In this document: piece by piece, positions 6,133 to 11,570 of the stretch | Position numbering within the stretch: position 1 is the first letter of the stretch | Layout of the letters: each line of letters starts with the position of its first letter | From: Clostridium sp. UBA6640 | GTDB lineage: Bacteria > Bacillota > Clostridia > Clostridiales > Clostridiaceae | Direction of reading: 5' to 3' | Length of the DNA stretch: 12,154 bases | Assembly: GCF_002455975.1 (NCBI RefSeq) | Contig: NZ_DKLM01000141.1 | Coordinates: forward strand, 1-12,154 | Notes under the pieces: generated by a model | Seen by the model: only the letters and a program-made list of their open reading frames with translations | Databases searched by the model: none | Told to the model about the DNA's origin: nothing | Program-made: the position numbers and the translations under genes

Positions 6133-6591
6133 TTAATCCTCCCTCTTAATTTCTTTTTTGCCACCCTCTTTTAGTTGCTCTAAACTTTCTATTAACTTCT
6201 TAGGCAACGGTATACCCATTCTTGCCGCATTTTCGCAAATACTTATTCCTTCATTTGCTATTATGAAATAACAAAATATCTTTCTAAGGTTATTGCCTGT
6301 TCCTAATAGTCTATCTAGCATTACAGGAACAACTATTAATAATAGTAGGAAAATCTTTTTAACAAGTCCTGTTGTCCCCTTCTGAGAACTTAATTCCTTA
6401 TTAACTTTGGCAGCTATAACCCCTAATATATAATCCAATAATACAAATATTAAAAGGGTTTGTGATATAATATCAAACCCTCCAGCTAAATAATTTATGG
6501 TGGCAATTAATGCAGCCAAGACTCCACTTGATGGAGCTCTTTCCTTTACTGTTGCTAATCCTAAAAAAGCATTTTTAATTATTTCTAACAT
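6133..6591 (-). CDS. phage holin, TcdE/phage_holin_4 type
   Basis: This 152-residue membrane protein matches the toxin secretion/phage lysis holin family (Phage_holin_4_1), which includes TcdE of C. difficile. Typical phrases are LLDYILGVIAAKVNKE, SSQKGTTGLVKK and FIIANEGISICENAARMGIPLP, the last being a family hallmark. Hydrophobic stretches lie at about residues 20-60 and 79-95. The charged tail (KEGGKKEIKRED) faces the cytoplasm. It forms holes that release the endolysin encoded 2 nt downstream. The start ATG 6591 has GAGGTG 6 nt upstream. Two-nucleotide spacing to the lysin makes a compact lysis pair. Confidence 0.93.
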   Translation of the reverse strand: MLEIIKNAFLGLATVKERAPSSGVLAALIATINYLAGGFDIISQTLLIFVLLDYILGVIAAKVNKELSSQKGTTGLVKKIFLLLLIVVPVMLDRLLGTGNNLRKIFCYFIIANEGISICENAARMGIPLPKKLIESLEQLKEGGKKEIKRED

Positions 6592-6609
6592 GTTACACCT
6601 CTCTTTTTA

Positions 6610-6655
6610 TTAAATTAAAAGAAGAGTAGACTTACCTACCCTTCTTTTAATTTAA
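6610..6655 (-). terminator. long hairpin overlapping a stop codon
   Basis: TTAAATTAAAAGAAG (6610-6624) and CTTCTTTTAATTTAA (6641-6655) form a perfect 15-bp stem, continued inward by GTAG / CTAC after one mismatch. The 5' arm on the minus strand contains the stop codon of the 158-residue gene. It lies 20 bp before the holin start and could terminate, attenuate or protect mRNA ends rather than fully stop transcription. Confidence 0.7.
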
Positions 6656-7122
6656 GCAATACTTATTTTTCGCTTATAATTTTGTATTCTTACAAAAATT
6701 ATATTTACTAAACTTTCTATGATGCTAAAAATTACAAATATTCCACAGCATGCAACTATATCTCCAATACTGTAAAGGCCGCTTTTGAATACTAATCCAC
6801 GAACATAATATTTGTCAATAAGGTCACTATATAATGTTGATTCATCAGAAAGTTTATGTTTATTATCAATAAGTTCGTTTAATTCTTCAGTGTCTAAATA
6901 CTTTAAAGCTATATTTTTATCGATTGGCATTTTTCCTCCGTTTGCATCTACAACCTTAAAATTTGTTTTTACTCCAAAAAAGAAAACATTAAGACCAAAT
7001 ATTAATAATATAATAGTTAAGCAAAGTACAAAATTATTAAATAACTTTTTCTTTTTAATAGCCTTAGTTATAAATATACCTACAAATACACCAAGAAAAA
7101 GCGATAAAATTATAAGTTTCAC
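6652..7122 (-). CDS. membrane protein, unknown, phage region
   Basis: I do not recognise this protein of about 156 residues. It has two N-terminal membrane segments (about residues 2-20 and 31-50), a hydrophilic loop of about 60 residues that should lie outside (VDANGGKMPIDKN onward), and a third segment near the C-terminus (GDIVACCGIFVIFSIIESLV). A run of six G touches the ATG at 7128 but sits 6 nt before the GTG at 7122, so GTG is the more likely start. It lies upstream of the holin-lysin pair and is separated from it by a strong hairpin. Possible roles are lysis accessory, superinfection exclusion or immunity; the sequence alone does not decide. Confidence 0.7.
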   Translation of the reverse strand: MKLIILSLFLGVFVGIFITKAIKKKKLFNNFVLCLTIILLIFGLNVFFFGVKTNFKVVDANGGKMPIDKNIALKYLDTEELNELIDNKHKLSDESTLYSDLIDKYYVRGLVFKSGLYSIGDIVACCGIFVIFSIIESLVNIIFVRIQNYKRKISIA

Positions 7123-7210
7123 TATCATCCCCCCTTTCTATAAATGAATTTATTTTATTATAAGAAATGGGCTATGATAAATCAATACATAATATGTTCT
7201 ATACTTTTCT

Positions 7211-7258
7211 ATAAAAATAGGCAAAATAAAAAGACCTCTATGGTCCATTATCTTGCCT
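7211..7258 (-). terminator. terminator after phage remnant gene
   Basis: Outer arms AGGCAA / TTGCCT (7219-7224, 7253-7258) enclose GACC / GGTC (7233-7236, 7242-7245). On the minus strand the outer stem is followed by ATTTTTATAG, and the inner one by TTTTTATTTT. It lies about 30 bp past the stop at 7288. Confidence 0.5.
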
Positions 7259-7287
7259 TTAAAACATTTATTTAGTTTTATGCCGTA

Positions 7288-7659
7288 TTACATTATTCCT
7301 AATTGTTTATTTACTTCTTTATTTGTTCTGTTTGAAGCTTCTAATATTTTTCTATAAAGTAAATTACCAGTGTATCCTTGCTTTAAATATTTATTTTCAT
7401 AATACTCAAATGGTAAATTAGAATTATTAATATCTAAATATGCTGCTAACTTTCTATCTTTCATTAATTTTCTAGCTTGCATTCTATACCTGTTTCTTAA
7501 TAAATGAGCCTCTATAGCTTGCTCTTTTATTGCTAATGATTTATCTATTTTATTAACAATGTTTTTATCATGGTAAATATACCATTCTCTTACTTTTAGA
7601 TTACTTAGTTTCCCAATTAAATTCTCATATTCTTCAAAATTAATATCTGCTCTAACCTC
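7288..7659 (-). pseudogene. phage protein without a usable start
   Basis: The frame is open for 123 codons, from a TAA at 7660-7662 to the stop at 7288, and reads like a real protein throughout: INFEEYENLIGKLSNLK, IKEQAIEAHLLRNRY, LPFEYYENKYLKQGY, NRTNKEVNKQLGIM. Yet the first ATG is at codon 60 (7482), with no good ribosome site, and no ATG, GTG or TTG precedes it. Another frame just upstream gives NISKERFKRLE, which would join on naturally after a single-base shift near 7655. It is most likely a helical phage protein broken by a frameshift or loss of the start codon. A near-perfect promoter lies just ahead. If translated from 7482 the product would have 64 residues. No function is recognised. 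Confidence 0.55.
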
Positions 7660-7691
7660 TTAAACCTTTCTTTACTAATATTTGCATCACT

Positions 7692-7725
7692 TATACAGTA
7701 TAGACGATATATGAAAATTTGTCAA
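7692..7725 (-). promoter_or_regulatory. consensus promoter with operator-like palindrome
   Basis: On the minus strand TTGACA (7720-7725) and TATACT (7697-7702) are 17 bp apart. The 11-bp palindrome TATACAGTATA (7692-7702) covers the -10, as expected for a repressor site. The start point would be about 7690, only a few bases ahead of an ATG (7687) that opens an 11-codon frame ending at 7652. The promoter drives the broken phage gene at 7288-7659. Confidence 0.65.
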
Positions 7726-7747
7726 TATAAAATCAAAAATGTAATTT

Positions 7748-7891
7748 TTATACATATTTATCATCATTTAAAGCTTCTGAAACGTTAAATACTTCTTCTC
7801 CATTCCCTGTTTTTTTTATTAACCCATAAGGCTGATTTTCCTCTAAAAATATAATAAAATCTACATAACTACAATTTGTTAACTCCATCAT
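7748..7891 (-). CDS. small phage protein (47 aa)
   Basis: This 47-residue protein begins MMELTNCSYVDFIIFLEEN and ends LNDDKYV. ATG 7891 is preceded by GGGGG at 8 nt, and a second ATG follows at once. It is acidic, with no membrane segment, and unrecognised. It is the third small gene in the string that runs from the promoter at 8426, and its leader (GGGGGTATTGAGAATG) is almost identical to that of the gene at 7989-8270, which suggests duplicated regulatory sequence. Confidence 0.55.
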   Translation of the reverse strand: MMELTNCSYVDFIIFLEENQPYGLIKKTGNGEEVFNVSEALNDDKYV

Positions 7892-7988
7892 TCTCAATAC
7901 CCCCAATTAATTAATATAATTCTCTATTACATAATCTGTTAGACTTTTCTTGAGTCATATCAACGGTTATTAGTATCTTCTATTTCAG

Positions 7989-8270
7989 CTATGATACTTT
8001 TGCATATTCATAAAAATCATATGAGGCAATAAACGTTAAGTCTATCCATTTATATATTCCTTCTTTAACTTGTAGGTATTCCCCAAATGGTTCTCCTATC
8101 ATATGTATCCAATCTAAAATATCTGCTAAGTTTGCTAACTCTAATTTGTAAATTTCAGTTCCGCATTCTCTACACATTTCCGTAATGTCCTCCATAGTTA
8201 CAATTCCATAGTAACTATTCATTAGCCCAAAACTATACACTTTTTTTGCTTCTAAATTGTCTTCTAACAT
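7989..8270 (-). CDS. small phage protein (93 aa)
   Basis: This 93-residue protein contains VYSFGLMNSYYGIVTMEDI, a CRECG pair, and a C-terminal part with WIDLTFIASYDFYEY. I do not recognise it. The single Cys pair could bind metal with a partner but is not a full zinc finger. The start is taken at ATG 8270, 8 nt after GGGGG; a TTG two codons earlier is too close to that site. It follows the 34-residue ORF with a 21-nt gap, and both read from the operator-controlled promoter at 8426. Phage early-region accessory proteins of this size are common. Confidence 0.65.
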   Translation of the reverse strand: MLEDNLEAKKVYSFGLMNSYYGIVTMEDITEMCRECGTEIYKLELANLADILDWIHMIGEPFGEYLQVKEGIYKWIDLTFIASYDFYEYAKVS

Positions 8271-8291
8271 TCTCAATTCCCCCTCGTTCTT

Positions 8292-8396
8292 TTAAGAAAG
8301 TATACACTTTCTAAATTTTTTAAGGTTATCTGCTGTAAGCTCAATAGAAAATTCCTGTGCAAATATAATAAATTGTTGTAATGTTTTAATACTCAT
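8292..8396 (-). CDS. 34-residue ORF, first in early operon
   Basis: This short frame (MSIKTLQQFIIFAQEFSIEL at its start) begins at ATG 8396, 6 nt after AGAGGTG, the best ribosome site in this operon. It lies about 25 nt downstream of a consensus promoter, so it is almost certainly transcribed. It is amphipathic and helical, ending KKFRKCILS. It is unrecognised. It could be a small regulator or antirepressor-like peptide given its place opposite the repressor gene, but that is inference. Confidence 0.5.
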   Translation of the reverse strand: MSIKTLQQFIIFAQEFSIELTADNLKKFRKCILS

Positions 8397-8425
8397 TGTT
8401 ATCACCTCTTATTACCTTTACGCTA

Positions 8426-8454
8426 ATTATATTACTCTAGGAGTAATAAGTCAA
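8426..8454 (-). promoter_or_regulatory. strong promoter of early operon
   Basis: On the minus strand TTGACT (8449-8454) and TATAAT (8426-8431) are separated by 17 bp. The palindromic operator 8430-8448 fills the spacer, so a bound repressor would block RNA polymerase. It drives the small genes at 8292-8396 and 7989-8270. Confidence 0.85.
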
Positions 8455-8478
8455 GTAATTTTCTTACCATAGGAGTAT
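8430..8478. promoter_or_regulatory. paired operator for XRE repressor
   Basis: TATTACTC-TAG-GAGTAATA (8430-8448) is a perfect palindrome with 8-bp arms. A second, half-matching site (TACCATAGGAGTATT) is centred near 8471, 32 bp away, about three helical turns. This is the layout of cooperative binding sites for a phage-type dimeric repressor. The gene at 8573 is the obvious candidate to bind them. Confidence 0.75.
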
Positions 8479-8495
8479 TTTTTTTTCTGTAGCTA

Positions 8496-8524
8496 TTGCT
8501 TTTTACCTATCAGATTAGTATGAT
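8496..8524 (+). promoter_or_regulatory. promoter of XRE repressor gene
   Basis: TTGCTT (8496-8501) and TATGAT (8519-8524) are 17 bp apart on the plus strand. Transcription would start near 8531, about 40 nt before the repressor start codon. Confidence 0.55.
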
Positions 8525-8572
8525 TTGTTATATAAAGTAGTTATTATCATTATTTAAAGAGAGGTACATAGA

Positions 8573-8791
8573 ATGATAAGAATATATGTAAGTGAATTAT
8601 TAGGAAAGTATAAAAAGAATCAATCATGGCTATCTGAACAAACTGGAATTAGAGCTGCTACAATAAGTAATTTATACTACGAGACTTCTAAAAGAATAGA
8701 AATCGAACAATTAAATGCCATAGTTAAGGCTTTTAAAGGACTAGATAATACTATAAAGTTTACAGATATAATTGATTACGTAGAAGAATAG
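8573..8791 (+). CDS. XRE-family repressor, HTH_26 type
   Basis: This 72-residue protein is a single helix-turn-helix domain of the Cro/CI superfamily (HTH_26 type). The fold is visible as QSWLSEQTGIRAATISNLYY (about residues 17-36), with the turn at TGI and the recognition helix at AATISNLY. It is followed by EIEQLNAIVKAFKGL, as in this family. AGAGAGG precedes ATG 8573 at 8-9 nt. It is the only clear plus-strand protein gene, and is divergent from the early operon across a paired operator. It should be a DNA-binding dimer that represses the leftward promoter and perhaps its own. There is no C-terminal cleavage or dimerisation domain, so an SOS-type switch would need other factors. Confidence 0.9.
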   Translation: MIRIYVSELLGKYKKNQSWLSEQTGIRAATISNLYYETSKRIEIEQLNAIVKAFKGLDNTIKFTDIIDYVEE

Positions 8792-8794
8792 TGA

Positions 8795-8829
8795 AAAAAG
8801 GTAGCATTTATTATTTATGCTACCTTTTT
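8795..8829. terminator. bidirectional terminator
   Basis: AAAAAGGTAGCAT (8795-8807) and ATGCTACCTTTTT (8817-8829) form a 13-bp perfect stem with a 9-nt loop and U-tracts on both strands. It lies 4 bp after the repressor stop and 18 bp from the end of the convergent AIPR gene, and serves both. Confidence 0.9.
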
Positions 8830-8846
8830 ATTAAAAATATAATTTA

Positions 8847-10403
8847 CTAATATCGTGCTAAATTTATCCTATATTTTTCAACATAATCAAGTTCTTCATA
8901 TGCAGTCTTTTCATTTTTAGTTATTAAATTATACATATATTCAGCCTCTATATATGTTTCAGGATCTCTAAATAAATCCGATGTTGAACCATATTGTCTT
9001 GTAATTCTTTGTTTTAATAATATCCTATAAATAACTCTTATCATTTCTCCAATAATTTCATCATTTATATTATATTCAACTTGTAACTTTTTCTTAACGA
9101 TTATAGATTTTCTAGAAGAAAAAATAAAAATTGGGAATATATTTGAAGGTGAAAATCTAAGTTGTCTTTTAACCGCTTTATTGAGTATTTCTTCATTAAA
9201 TTCATTTTCATCTATTCCTAGACGTTTTTTTAAATCTTTTGATTCTTGAGATACATTTTTTATTACTTCTTCAAATGTTAAATCTTGATAATATAGATTT
9301 AATTTATTTTCAAAGACCAACATCGTTTCTATTAAATTTGGCATTAAATTTTTTATTATTATTATAGCATCATTAATTTCTTTATCTGACTTATTCATTT
9401 CTGCTATTTTAATTAATTTTTCAAATACACTGTATACTGGTGTTCTATTATTTGCATATTTGCTAACAATACTTGCTACATTATTTTTAATCTCATCACA
9501 AGGTTTATAGTCAATTATTAAAGTTGTAGGTATAATAGCTCTTAATATATCAAGTATATATTTTAATGGTAGATCTTGTTTTTGAACAGAGAATCGCCTA
9601 TATTCAACATCGACTATTTTGCCATTGGTATTTTTCATAATATTATTTTCAAACCACGGTTTATATTTAGTACCAAACTTATCATCAGCTTTTACATTTT
9701 GAGTTTCATTATTAGAATTAGCTATGTTTTCACCCCATTTAGGTATTATTGATAAATCATTTTCTTCTTCATTACTTATTATTTCATCTAGCAACACAGC
9801 TTTAAAAGATATTCTTGTTTTTAACAACTCTTCAATTGTAATATTATAAAACATATTTAAATACTTGGCATTTTCATTTTTATAAAACCAATATAATACT
9901 TTATTGATTTGAGAAACGCTTATACTCGATAGAAAAAAATCTGAAATAGTGGGCAACACTTCTTTAATTATTTCTTTGAATGTATCTTCCATAGTATTAG
10001 GTATCTTTTTATGCAATTCTTTTTTTCCTTTATATTTTTGAAATATCTTTATCATGACTAAGATTCTAAATAAAGATAAAGTCTGTAATCCATTCGTAAT
10101 ACACGCATCCTCATATCTTAAAACGCCTTTACCTTCATTTTTATTAAATTCATTTGTTCCACTTTTTATAGTGATTGATATTCCTAAATGTTTAGCCCAA
10201 AAGCGATAAGGATCTTCCAATATACTTTTCAATATCTTCATATTTGTTGATGTCATAGCTTGAAATTCTCTTGGATTAGAACCAGCTCCAGTATACAAAT
10301 AGCCTATGCCTATCACATCACTTACTTCAGTTGACATACAAATACCATCATTTAACGATACTTGATATTTTATAATTCCATCATCAATTTTGATATTCTC
10401 CAT
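8847..10403 (-). CDS. AIPR-family abortive infection protein
   Basis: This 518-residue protein shows the marks of the AIPR family (PF10592), named for an abortive phage infection protein of Lactococcus. In order: FWAKHLGISI (68-77, family form FW..NNGITI), ITNGLQT (102-108, family form IVNGAQT), and NNETQNV-KADD (231-241, family form N.Q.PV...D). The rest is helical with no visible nuclease or membrane signal. ATG 10403 has AAAGAGGA 6 nt upstream, whereas the earlier ATG at 10421 has none. Its start overlaps the end of the nuclease gene by 20 nt, so the two are co-translated. AIPR proteins occur in restriction and defence clusters, often with a methylase, Z1-domain and PD-(D/E)XK proteins; here only a nuclease accompanies it. 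The mechanism is unknown. Family assignment is by eye. Confidence 0.78.
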   Translation of the reverse strand: MENIKIDDGIIKYQVSLNDGICMSTEVSDVIGIGYLYTGAGSNPREFQAMTSTNMKILKSILEDPYRFWAKHLGISITIKSGTNEFNKNEGKGVLRYEDACITNGLQTLSLFRILVMIKIFQKYKGKKELHKKIPNTMEDTFKEIIKEVLPTISDFFLSSISVSQINKVLYWFYKNENAKYLNMFYNITIEELLKTRISFKAVLLDEIISNEEENDLSIIPKWGENIANSNNETQNVKADDKFGTKYKPWFENNIMKNTNGKIVDVEYRRFSVQKQDLPLKYILDILRAIIPTTLIIDYKPCDEIKNNVASIVSKYANNRTPVYSVFEKLIKIAEMNKSDKEINDAIIIIKNLMPNLIETMLVFENKLNLYYQDLTFEEVIKNVSQESKDLKKRLGIDENEFNEEILNKAVKRQLRFSPSNIFPIFIFSSRKSIIVKKKLQVEYNINDEIIGEMIRVIYRILLKQRITRQYGSTSDLFRDPETYIEAEYMYNLITKNEKTAYEELDYVEKYRINLARY

Positions 10404-10905
10404 ATTGTTCCTCTTTCTCATATATTTTTTTCTCTATAAAATACATTGGATTATTTAACAATTCAACAAACGCTTCTCCATGTATTACGTAAAATTTTTC
10501 TTTTGAATATTTATTTATGCTATTTATATTTTTATTATTAATAAACGGACATATAAGTAAATATCTTACGTTTTTTTCTTTTTCTCTATATTTTATTGAA
10601 ATATCACTTAAAAACATTTCGCCGAATATAGCCTTTATGAGTTTCTTACCTAGTGGTTTACCCCAATATTTTAACTGACATATAAAAATTATCTCTTTAT
10701 ATTCAATTACAAAATCTATTCCATCATCGTTACTTCTAGTATCCTTGTCTTCTGTAATAATTTTTATACCAAATTTTCTCATTCTTTGTGTAAAATACTC
10801 TTCTTCATTTACTGACTTAATGATTCTATCTCTCTCAAAGCTATTAAGTTGTTCTCGATAAAATCTATCTAAATTGTAAAATTGCACTCCCATATAATTT
10901 TTCAT
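10384..10905 (-). CDS. Mrr-like PD-(D/E)xK nuclease
   Basis: This 173-residue protein fits the Mrr-like restriction endonuclease fold. The motif is DDGID (60-64) with D64 as metal ligand, then strand IIFICQLK with Q77-x-K79, giving the D-x12-QxK signature. A helix with E34-E36 precedes it, and the end (YVIHGEAFVELL) matches the closing strand-helix of Mrr domains. It should cut DNA, but has no target-recognition domain. ATG 10905 has AAGGA 8 nt upstream; the longer frame to 10986 lacks a ribosome site. The last 20 nt overlap the AIPR gene. No methylase is nearby, so self-protection must come from modified-DNA specificity, activation only on infection, or restraint by AIPR. It could be a non-restriction nuclease. 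The fold call is by motif. Confidence 0.75.
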   Translation of the reverse strand: MKNYMGVQFYNLDRFYREQLNSFERDRIIKSVNEEEYFTQRMRKFGIKIITEDKDTRSNDDGIDFVIEYKEIIFICQLKYWGKPLGKKLIKAIFGEMFLSDISIKYREKEKNVRYLLICPFINNKNINSINKYSKEKFYVIHGEAFVELLNNPMYFIEKKIYEKEEQYGEYQN

Positions 10906-11100
10906 TTTATTATTCCTTTCTAAATGTAGCCCTATTTCGATTATTTTGAAATATGTGTAATTAAAACACAATTTAGTTACACACATATATATTGCGATAT
11001 ATATAGAAATCTATTCATAATTTATTTCCATATTTGCATCTTATTTCGAAATATATAAAAATAATTATTTCTATTTATAATAAATTATTTCTGCAATTGT
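10906..11100 (-). promoter_or_regulatory. AT-rich leader with inverted repeats
   Basis: This is the upstream region of the nuclease-AIPR operon. ATGTGTAA and TTACACACAT form an interrupted inverted repeat around 10954-10987. TATTTCGATT..TTGAAATA (10932-10952) and TTATTTCGAAATA (11041-11053) share the core TATTTCGA. These could be operator sites. No convincing -35/-10 pair was found, so the promoter is unassigned. Confidence 0.35.
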
Positions 11101-11102
11101 CT

Positions 11103-11274
11103 CTAATTTGCACCCAATTGCTCTATTAATTGTTTTTTGGATTCATACCCTATCTGAATAATTCTAATTGAAAATATTTAACTCTTTTTAAAATCTTTGC
11201 TCACCCAAATAATTTTGGTCACCAATATACAAAGCAGGACAGTATCTTGTCTCTAAAGTTTCCCTATTAATCAC
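11103..11274 (-). pseudogene. possible decayed coding fragments
   Basis: A minus-strand frame from GTG 11274 to the stop at 11188 gives 28 residues that look protein-like (RYCPALYIGDQNYLGEQRF at its end). It is open upstream through another CxxC (SICIGCK). A second fragment to 11103 reads YESKKQLIEQLGAN. Neither has a good start. They may be debris of a former gene, or chance; I do not recognise them. Confidence 0.2.
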
Positions 11275-11312
11275 TTTACAACCTATACAAATACTTACTT
11301 TTTATAATAATA

Positions 11313-11321
11313 TGCTATAAT
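11313..11321 (+). promoter_or_regulatory. extended -10 promoter, antisense RNA
   Basis: TGCTATAAT is a perfect extended -10 element on the plus strand. The -35 is weak (TTACTT at about 16 bp). Transcription would begin near 11328 and run against the toxin gene. A related box (TGCTATGCA on the minus strand, 11542-11550) lies ahead of the toxin. Confidence 0.55.
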
Positions 11322-11340
11322 ATTCCTATATAGGTTGTGT

Positions 11341-11372
11341 GTAAATAAAGGCAAAAATTTAATCTATTTGCC
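11341..11372 (-). terminator. terminator of toxin mRNA
   Basis: GGCAAA (11350-11355) pairs with TTTGCC (11367-11372). On the minus strand the stem is followed by TTTATTTAC. It lies 15 bp past the toxin stop codon, where the 3' end of the toxin mRNA is expected. Confidence 0.6.
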
Positions 11373-11386
11373 CTAACCTCTACTAT

Positions 11387-11512
11387 TTACTTGTTCTCTT
11401 CGTCTTTATTACCGCTAATAATAAAGTTGTATATTGCTACTATAATGGTAATTATAATTAGCAATATTTCGAGAAGAGTTTTAAGTATTAGAAGTGTTTC
11501 GTATTCTAACAC
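11387..11512 (-). CDS. candidate type I toxin, holin-like, 41 aa
   Basis: This 41-residue frame starts at GTG 11512 and reads MLEYETLLILKT, then a single long hydrophobic segment (about residues 7-32, ending IIVAIYNFII) and a charged tail SGNKDEENK. The opening (YETL near the N-terminus, one membrane helix, charged end) matches the small 'putative holin-like toxin' family (Hol_Tox, TxpA-like), which depolarises membranes when freed from its antisense RNA. A terminator follows at 11341-11372, and an extended -10 promoter points at the gene from the other side. The ribosome site (AGG about 10 nt upstream) is weak, common for such toxins. It lies upstream of the nuclease-AIPR operon on the same strand. 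The usual family start is ATG, so GTG is slightly unusual. It could be a chance hydrophobic frame, but the context favours a toxin. Confidence 0.6.
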   Translation of the reverse strand: MLEYETLLILKTLLEILLIIITIIVAIYNFIISGNKDEENK

Positions 11513-11570
11513 CTATATACACAACCTATGTATTTATTTTTTGCATAGCACTTCATTCCCATTTTAGGAA

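Larger units (their letters stand above)
11278..11529. repeat. three-copy ACAACCTAT repeat around toxin
   Basis: ACAACCTATA (11278-11287) and its inverse TATAGGTTGT (11329-11338) form a 10-bp inverted repeat around the antisense promoter. A third copy, ACAACCTAT (11521-11529), lies just ahead of the toxin start. The toxin and antisense leaders thus carry the same sequence. Confidence 0.6.
11328..11542 (+). ncRNA. candidate antisense antitoxin RNA
   Basis: From the extended -10 at 11313 a plus-strand transcript would run through the 3' end and whole coding region of the toxin. A weak hairpin (ATACA / TGTAT) followed by TTATTTTTT near 11517-11542 could end it, giving about 215 nt. This convergent layout is that of RatA against txpA. 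The RNA is inferred from promoter and context, not from conserved sequence. Confidence 0.35.

Noticed and set aside
6812..7147. Plus-strand open frame opposite the membrane protein gene
   Set aside because: Antisense shadow of the 158-residue gene, with no ribosome site and an implausible composition.
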